Assembly (NCBI RefSeq): GCF_013127955.1
Contig: NZ_CP053435.1
Coordinates: 248,001 to 312,000, forward strand
Length of the DNA: 64,000 bases
From: Spirosoma taeanense
GTDB lineage: Bacteria; Bacteroidota; Bacteroidia; Cytophagales; Spirosomataceae
Reading direction: 5' to 3'
In this document: in pieces, positions 59,255-64,000 of the stretch
How the letters are laid out: each line of letters starts with the position of its first letter
Position numbering within the stretch: position 1 is the first letter of the stretch
Program-made: the position numbers and the translations under genes
Notes under the pieces: model-generated
Databases searched by the model: none
Seen by the model: the letters and a program-made list of their open reading frames with translations, nothing else
Told to the model about the DNA's origin: nothing

Positions 59255-60639
59255 CGACGACAGGCATTGACGATAAAATTATAGTCGGGTTGGACATCGG
59301 CAGCACGAAAGTGTGTGCAGTGGCGGGCCGGGTAGTCCGTAACAACAAGGACCAGGAAACGCTCGAAGTGCTGGGCGTGGGCGAAACCTATCTGGCCGAC
59401 GGTGTCACAAAGGGGACCGTAGTGAATGTTAATAACACAGTCAGCGCTATCCGACGAGCTGTGGGTGAAGCCTCAAACCAGGCGAATATCAACATTCAAT
59501 TGGTTAATGTCAGCTTCAGCGGCTCACATGTCATGTCGATCAAGTCAAGTGGCAACATCACCCGGTCATCATCAGGCGATGAAGTGCAGACTGAAGACAT
59601 TGACCATCTGCTAAGCGACATGTACCGCACGTCCGTTCCGGCCGACAAGGAGATTATCCACGTCCTGCCGATGGATTTTGTGGTTGATGGTGAAACCAAC
59701 ATTAATCAGCCGGTTGGCCGGAATGGGGTTAAACTCGGAGCCGACTTCCAGCTGATTACGGCGCAGGCAAACGCGGCCCGGAACGTGCGTAAGTGCATCT
59801 CGCGCAATAATCTGCAGCAGGAAACCATGATGCTGTCGGCGCTGGCTTCGGGGCTGGCCGTCCTGACGGACGAAGAGAAATACGCTGGTGTGGCGCTGGT
59901 TGACATTGGGGGCGGAACGACCGAAATGGCCATCTACTACCGTAATGTGTTACGCCATGTCGCCGTGTTCCCATGGGCAGGTAACAGCCTGACCTCCGAC
60001 ATTCAGGCCGGGTGCAAAATTCTACCGAACCAGGCCGAACAGCTTAAAAAGAAATTTGGCAGTGCCAACCCCGCGGAGTACAACATCAATGAGGTGGTGG
60101 CTGTGCCGGGTTTGAGTAACAAAAAGCCTAAAGATGTGCTGCTCAAAAACGTAGCCGTAATTATTGAAGACCGGCTTCGCGAAATTGCTGCGCTGGTTCA
60201 GGCCGAAATCATTCGGTCGGGCTACGAAGGGAAACTGTTGGGTGGCATTGTCTTGACCGGCGGAACGGCTCTTATTCCGGGTATTGAGCAGATTTTTGGC
60301 CGTGTAACGGGCGTAGAAGAGGTGCGTGTAGGTTTCCCCGAGCATCTGGAGCCAAACGGTCGCGCCGATCTGGTTGGCGATCCGGCCTACGCAACGGCGG
60401 TTGGTCTGGTCTGGGCAGGCTACAAAACCATTGATAACCGCATCTCTTTTATCAGCGATCCGTCCCGGGCTACGTACAATGAAGAACCCGCCACGGCGCC
60501 CCCACGCACGTATGGTCCGCCACCGCCAGCGCGTGAGAAAACACCGGTGGTGCCCGAAAAGGAACCCAAAAAGGGGCTGCTCAGCTGGCTGAAAGACGCT
60601 CTTCAGCCAATGCGGGGTAGCGAAACCGATCCGTATTAA
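59251..60639 (+). CDS. ftsA: Cell division protein FtsA
   Basis: An actin-like ATPase that anchors FtsZ to the membrane. It has 462 residues from the ATG at 59251 (a GTG at 59245 is possible). Motifs: IIVGLDIGSTKVCAVAGRVV (phosphate 1), VNVSFSGSHVMSIKSSGNIT, ALVDIGGGTTEMAIYYRNVL (phosphate 2), GIVLTGGTALIPGIEQIFGR (adenosine). The C-terminus carries a proline-rich linker and an amphipathic helix (KGLLSWLKDALQPM) for membrane binding. Overlap with ftsQ by 4 bp couples the two genes. ftsZ follows after 87 bp. Confidence 0.95.
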   Translation: MTTTGIDDKIIVGLDIGSTKVCAVAGRVVRNNKDQETLEVLGVGETYLADGVTKGTVVNVNNTVSAIRRAVGEASNQANINIQLVNVSFSGSHVMSIKSSGNITRSSSGDEVQTEDIDHLLSDMYRTSVPADKEIIHVLPMDFVVDGETNINQPVGRNGVKLGADFQLITAQANAARNVRKCISRNNLQQETMMLSALASGLAVLTDEEKYAGVALVDIGGGTTEMAIYYRNVLRHVAVFPWAGNSLTSDIQAGCKILPNQAEQLKKKFGSANPAEYNINEVVAVPGLSNKKPKDVLLKNVAVIIEDRLREIAALVQAEIIRSGYEGKLLGGIVLTGGTALIPGIEQIFGRVTGVEEVRVGFPEHLEPNGRADLVGDPAYATAVGLVWAGYKTIDNRISFISDPSRATYNEEPATAPPRTYGPPPPAREKTPVVPEKEPKKGLLSWLKDALQPMRGSETDPY

Positions 60640-60726
60640 TGACCCGCAAGGGGGAACCGGCTCAGGCCGGTTCAGTCGCATTTATCCAGTTCTCGAATAA
60701 CAAAAAAGATACCACAGACCTATACG

Positions 60727-62172
60727 ATGCTTAGTCAGGGCTATAGATTCGAAATACCAGACGACAATCCGACCATCATTAAGGTTGTTGGCGTGGGCGG
60801 CATGGGCGGAAACGCCGTTAAGCACATGCATAAACTGGAGATGAAGGATGTAAATTTTGCCATTTGCAACACCGATCGCCAGGCGCTCATGAACAACCCC
60901 GTGCCAACTAAACTTCAGTTGGGCGACGGGTTGGGGGCCGGCACCGAAGCCAAGGCTGGAGAAGACGCGGCCCGCGCCAGTATTGAAGAAATCCGTAACC
61001 TGCTGGCACCGCCCACAAAAATGGTTTTCATAACCGCCGGTATGGGCGGGGGTACCGGTACCGGTGCTGCGCCGGTAGTGGCCGAAGTAGCCCGTGAAAT
61101 GGGACTGCTGACCGTCGCAGTCGTGACAGCACCATATTACTTTGAAGGAACCGACAAGAAAGAACAGGCCCGCGAGGGAATTGAAAAGCTCAAGAAAAGT
61201 TGCGATACGGTACTGGTAGTTCTAAACGATAAACTAGCTGAGTTATACAGCGAATTGACCTGGACAGACGCCTACGCCCATGCTGATGACGTACTGGCGA
61301 ATGCCGTAAAAAGTATTGCTGAGATTATTACGACGCAGGGCGACATCAATGCGGACTTTGCCGACGTAAAGAAAGTACTCGAACATGCCGGGCAGTCGGT
61401 GATGGGATCGGCGGAGGCCGGCGGAGAAGATCGGGCGCTGAAGGCAATCGAAGCGGCCCTGAACTCGCCCCTGCTTAACGACCATGATATTCGGGGCGCC
61501 AAACGGATTCTGCTTACGATCTCGTCGAGTCAGGAGCACGCTATGAAGCTCAAAGAGCAGATGGCTATTTCGGAGCACGTTGCCAAAAAGATTCAGACCG
61601 AAGCCCGGATGTTTAAGTTTGGCGCAATCACGGATAAAAATCTGGGGGATAAACTGCGCGTAACGATCATTGCGGCTGGTTTCGACGGGACAACTACGCT
61701 GATGGACCAACTCAAGACCACACCTGAAGCCGAAACAATATCGAGCCTGGTGGTTACGGATATTGAGGAGCCTGAGCAGCCGCAGGATGTTCTGAGCCAG
61801 GAACCTGAAGAAGAGGAACTGGTGCCGGTTGATGCCGATGGTGACGAGATAAATGAGTCGCCCATAAGTGTAACTGCGCAAACCGACGATAAGGCAAAAA
61901 CGCCGACGGGCCTTAACGGGACTAATGTAATCCGGCCCGAAACGTCAGGCGTATTCCACCCGCTGGAACAGGATGATGCCGATACTCTGGTGATTGATGA
62001 AGAGCGCCCGAACGATGCGGACCTGATCAGGCGCAGCGTAGACGCGTTTGTCAAGGGCCAATACTCCGTCGCGGATCTAGATCGCCCAACCTTTGAGCGG
62101 AATAAAACGGTTCTGTACTCACTTCCCATGTTGCCGGAAGATGAGTTTGTTCGCTCAAAACTAAACGATTAA
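60727..62172 (+). CDS. ftsZ: Cell division GTPase FtsZ
   Basis: A tubulin homologue forming the Z-ring. It has 481 residues. Motifs: [28 protein letters not shown]-like [13 protein letters not shown] region, [19 protein letters not shown] (tubulin signature) and [11 protein letters not shown] long acidic linker (about 340-450) precedes a C-terminal peptide ([20 protein letters not shown]) that probably binds FtsA, followed by about 17 further residues (ending VRSKLND), as in other Bacteroidetes. It ends the dcw cluster with a terminator. Confidence 0.96.
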   Translation: MLSQGYRFEIPDDNPTIIKVVGVGGMGGNAVKHMHKLEMKDVNFAICNTDRQALMNNPVPTKLQLGDGLGAGTEAKAGEDAARASIEEIRNLLAPPTKMVFITAGMGGGTGTGAAPVVAEVAREMGLLTVAVVTAPYYFEGTDKKEQAREGIEKLKKSCDTVLVVLNDKLAELYSELTWTDAYAHADDVLANAVKSIAEIITTQGDINADFADVKKVLEHAGQSVMGSAEAGGEDRALKAIEAALNSPLLNDHDIRGAKRILLTISSSQEHAMKLKEQMAISEHVAKKIQTEARMFKFGAITDKNLGDKLRVTIIAAGFDGTTTLMDQLKTTPEAETISSLVVTDIEEPEQPQDVLSQEPEEEELVPVDADGDEINESPISVTAQTDDKAKTPTGLNGTNVIRPETSGVFHPLEQDDADTLVIDEERPNDADLIRRSVDAFVKGQYSVADLDRPTFERNKTVLYSLPMLPEDEFVRSKLND

Positions 62173-62194
62173 CTTAGTTTCATTCAGAATAACA

Positions 62195-62225
62195 GGGGCT
62201 TTCGCACAGGAAGCCCTTCTTTTTT
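62195..62225 (+). terminator. Rho-independent terminator of the dcw cluster
   Basis: GGGCTT (62196-62201) / AAGCCC (62211-62216) with a 9-nt loop, then TTCTTTTTT. It ends 3 bp before the GTG start of the next gene. Confidence 0.75.
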
Positions 62226-62228
62226 ACC

Positions 62229-62927
62229 GTGACGCATTCCGACGTAAAAGCGACGCTTCTGGAACTGGAACAGCCTGAGCGGGCGTCGTTCGCGGCTCGT
62301 TTCTTCAAAACCCGGCCGGGGCAATATGCCGAAGGCGATCAGTTTCTTGGCCTGTCGATGCCACAGCAACACGTCATCGCACGGCAGTACCGGGAGTTGC
62401 TGCCAGATGAAACCGAGCTATTGCTGCACGATCCATACCACGAGTGCCGAATGGTAGCTCTGTTAATCTGGGTGTATCAGGTTCAGAAAGCAGGCCCGGT
62501 TTATCGCGCCGAGATTATGGCGCGGTACCTGGCCAATCGGGAGTTCATTAATAACTGGGATCTGGTGGATGTTACGTGTCCGCACATAGTCGGGCGGCAT
62601 CTGCTCAATAATGATCGGTCGGCATTGTATGAATTGGCCCGCGAAAACCACTTATGGAGCCAGCGTATTGCAATCGTTTCGACGATTACGTTTATTCGTC
62701 ATGGGCAGTTTGCTGATACGTTCGCTCTGGCCGAAATCCTGCTGGCTCACCGGCACGATCTGATTCATAAAGCCATCGGCTGGATGCTGCGGGAAGTGGG
62801 TAAACGAGATGCTGATGCGCTCGAAGAATTTCTGCATGATCATATCCGGCAAATGCCCCGAACGGCTCTTCGGTACGCGATTGAAAAGTTCGAGCCTAAC
62901 CGACGCCGGTATTATCTGACTTTATAA
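62229..62927 (+). CDS. AlkD-like DNA alkylation repair protein
   Basis: A 232-residue HEAT-repeat DNA glycosylase that removes alkylated purines. It starts with GTG. Text typical of AlkD: ARFFKTRPGQYAEGDQFLGL, LLHDPYHECRMVALLIWVYQ, NWDLVDVTCPHIVGRHLLNN (the NNWDLVD DNA-binding helix), RIAIVSTITFIRHGQFADTF and AIGWMLREVGKRD. The catalytic Trp/Asp region is intact. The start is placed only 3 bp after the ftsZ terminator, so it depends on read-through or on an unseen promoter. Confidence 0.9.
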   Translation: MTHSDVKATLLELEQPERASFAARFFKTRPGQYAEGDQFLGLSMPQQHVIARQYRELLPDETELLLHDPYHECRMVALLIWVYQVQKAGPVYRAEIMARYLANREFINNWDLVDVTCPHIVGRHLLNNDRSALYELARENHLWSQRIAIVSTITFIRHGQFADTFALAEILLAHRHDLIHKAIGWMLREVGKRDADALEEFLHDHIRQMPRTALRYAIEKFEPNRRRYYLTL

Positions 62928-62953
62928 ATGGCTGGAATGGTAAATGGTATTCG

Positions 62954-63003
62954 TATCTTTACAGCCCCGATTGGCAACTGCCAATTTATAAACTGCCAAC
63001 TGT
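62954..63003 (+). promoter_or_regulatory. Possible accD promoter element and short repeats
   Basis: TATCTTTA (62954-62961) is one base from TAnnTTTG. Downstream, AACTGCCAA occurs twice, first within a 14-bp near-palindrome (TTGGCAACTGCCAA) and then before the start codon at 63015. The -33 element is not clear. Confidence 0.3.
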
Positions 63004-63014
63004 AAACTTAGACT

Positions 63015-63857
63015 ATGTCTTGGTTCGTCCGAAAAGATAAGGGTATTCAGACCCCGACCGAAATGAAGCGGGAGGCTCCCGATGGTCTGTGGTATCAGTG
63101 CCCGAACTGTAAAAAAGCAATGCATACGCGGGAGCATAAACTCAATGCGTATACCTGCGTTCATTGCAACTACCACGAGAAAATTGGTTCTGACGCCTAT
63201 TTTTCTGTTTTGTTCGATGATAATGAGTTTACGGAACTCGACGCGAACATGGCCTCGGCCGATCCGCTGAAGTTTACCGATACAAAAGCGTATCCGGACC
63301 GCGTGCGTTCAACAATGGCGAAAACCGGCCTGAAAGACGCCGTTCGGACGGCTTACGGATCTATGCACGGCCTGAACGTTACGATCGCCGTTATGGATTT
63401 CAACTTCATCGGCGGTTCGATGGGTTCGGTAGTCGGCGAAAAAATTGCCCGCGCCATTGACCATGCCATGGAAGCCCGGACACCGTTCCTGATGATTTCC
63501 CGCTCGGGGGGCGCCCGCATGATGGAGGCTGGCTTTTCGCTGATGCAGATGGCGAAAACGTCGGCTAAGCTGGCGTTGCTCTCGCAGGCCAGGCTGCCGT
63601 ATGTATCGCTGCTGACCGACCCGACCACGGGGGGCGTTACGGCCTCTTATGCGATGCTGGGCGACTTCAACATTGCCGAACCTGAAGCTCTGATTGGCTT
63701 CGCGGGGCCGCGCGTCATTCGTGAAACAATCGGAAAAGACCTGCCCAAAGGTTTCCAGAGTGCCGAGTTTGTTCTTGAGCATGGCTTCCTCGACTTTATT
63801 GTCGACCGTAAGGATCTGAAGGATAAACTGGCCAGCCTGTTCCGGATGCTGCAATAA
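63015..63857 (+). CDS. accD: Acetyl-CoA carboxylase carboxyltransferase subunit beta
   Basis: Transfers the carboxyl group from carboxybiotin to acetyl-CoA for malonyl-CoA and fatty acid synthesis, together with AccA. It has 280 residues. The N-terminal zinc ribbon reads [20 protein letters not shown] and [12 protein letters not shown] (CxxC...CxxC). The carboxyltransferase core contains [60 protein letters not shown] and [20 protein letters not shown]. Its stop codon overlaps the start of the next gene by one base. Confidence 0.96.
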   Translation: MSWFVRKDKGIQTPTEMKREAPDGLWYQCPNCKKAMHTREHKLNAYTCVHCNYHEKIGSDAYFSVLFDDNEFTELDANMASADPLKFTDTKAYPDRVRSTMAKTGLKDAVRTAYGSMHGLNVTIAVMDFNFIGGSMGSVVGEKIARAIDHAMEARTPFLMISRSGGARMMEAGFSLMQMAKTSAKLALLSQARLPYVSLLTDPTTGGVTASYAMLGDFNIAEPEALIGFAGPRVIRETIGKDLPKGFQSAEFVLEHGFLDFIVDRKDLKDKLASLFRMLQ

Positions 63858-64000
63858 TGCGCCTTGTCTCCCACCCGGTTCTCTGTAACTACTACGTTAC
63901 GTATCGCTGCAATGCGAGCTGTAGTTTCTGCGATATCTGGGAGCGGCCATCACCTTACGTTACCCTCGATAATGCCCGCCAGAACCTACGCGATCTGAAA
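63857..64000 (+). CDS. Radical SAM protein, N-terminal fragment (runs off the window)
   Basis: The first 48 residues of a gene whose ATG shares its A with the accD stop codon. VLCNYYVTYRCNASCSFCDI contains the CxxxCxxC cluster motif that binds a 4Fe-4S cluster and SAM. The phrase YVTYRCNASCSFCDIWE is typical of Bacteroidetes SPASM/MoaA-like radical SAM enzymes. The reaction cannot be assigned from this fragment. The one-base overlap shows translational coupling with accD, so a link to lipid or membrane modification is possible. Confidence 0.85.
   Translation, partial: MRLVSHPVLCNYYVTYRCNASCSFCDIWERPSPYVTLDNARQNLRDLK

Overview
The window is chromosomal DNA from a member of the Bacteroidetes, most likely a Spirosoma-like member of the Cytophagales. 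The evidence is carboxypeptidase-regulatory-like TonB-dependent receptors, DUF4292, DUF5522 and DUF2520 proteins, an FtsL-like rather than canonical FtsL, Bacteroidetes-type promoter elements (TTG / TAnnTTTG), few Shine-Dalgarno sequences, and roughly balanced base composition by eye. No rRNA, tRNA or CRISPR array was seen.

Layout. 1-1.7 kb: the 5' part of a TonB receptor, a His-rich exported protein and a small membrane protein. 1.7-9.8 kb: housekeeping genes (two RluA-type pseudouridine synthases, panB, a TPR / DUF4292 lipoprotein / EnvC-like envelope operon, Ohr, a Dabb protein, L28). 9.9-15.7 kb: DUF5522, ornithine aminotransferase, a peptidase-MORN fusion, a Ycf48-like beta-propeller, a degenerate sigma / anti-sigma pair and a DUF2520 dehydrogenase-like protein. 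15.8-19.4 kb: three glycosyltransferases. 19.5-29.9 kb: an accessory catabolic block (acyl-CoA synthetase, Nudix-type regulator, GH106 rhamnosidase, tannase/feruloyl esterase, two esterases), bracketed by two related terminator-like sequences. 30.2-32.2 kb: an IS1-family and an IS5-family element next to a gene remnant. 32.4-41.7 kb: exonuclease III, a complete TonB receptor, a J-domain coiled-coil protein, oligopeptidase B, a DUF3431 protein and an M28 peptidase.

41.8-62.2 kb holds the division and cell-wall (dcw) cluster: ftsL-like, ftsI, murE, mraY, then murD, ftsW, murG, murC, ftsQ, ftsA, ftsZ. It is split between mraY and murD by about 6 kb carrying rplM-rpsI, rpsB, tsf, two tandem sigma-70 genes, a small protein, an MscS-type channel and mscL. 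After ftsZ come an AlkD-like repair protein, accD and the start of a radical SAM gene that overlaps the accD stop codon.

How the genes work together. The mur and fts genes make lipid II and assemble the divisome. The S13/S9-type block (L13, S9, S2, EF-Ts) supplies translation. The 19.8-29.9 kb block looks like a secreted attack on rhamnosylated and acylated plant material, under a Nudix-wHTH regulator whose likely operators lie at 22333-22380. The most interesting unexplained items are a 22-bp inverted repeat whose end reaches the mraY start codon directly behind a good promoter; the tandem sigma genes, one with a hydrophobic C-terminal tail, next to two mechanosensitive channel genes; the eroded sigma / anti-sigma pair; and the structured rpsB-tsf spacer.
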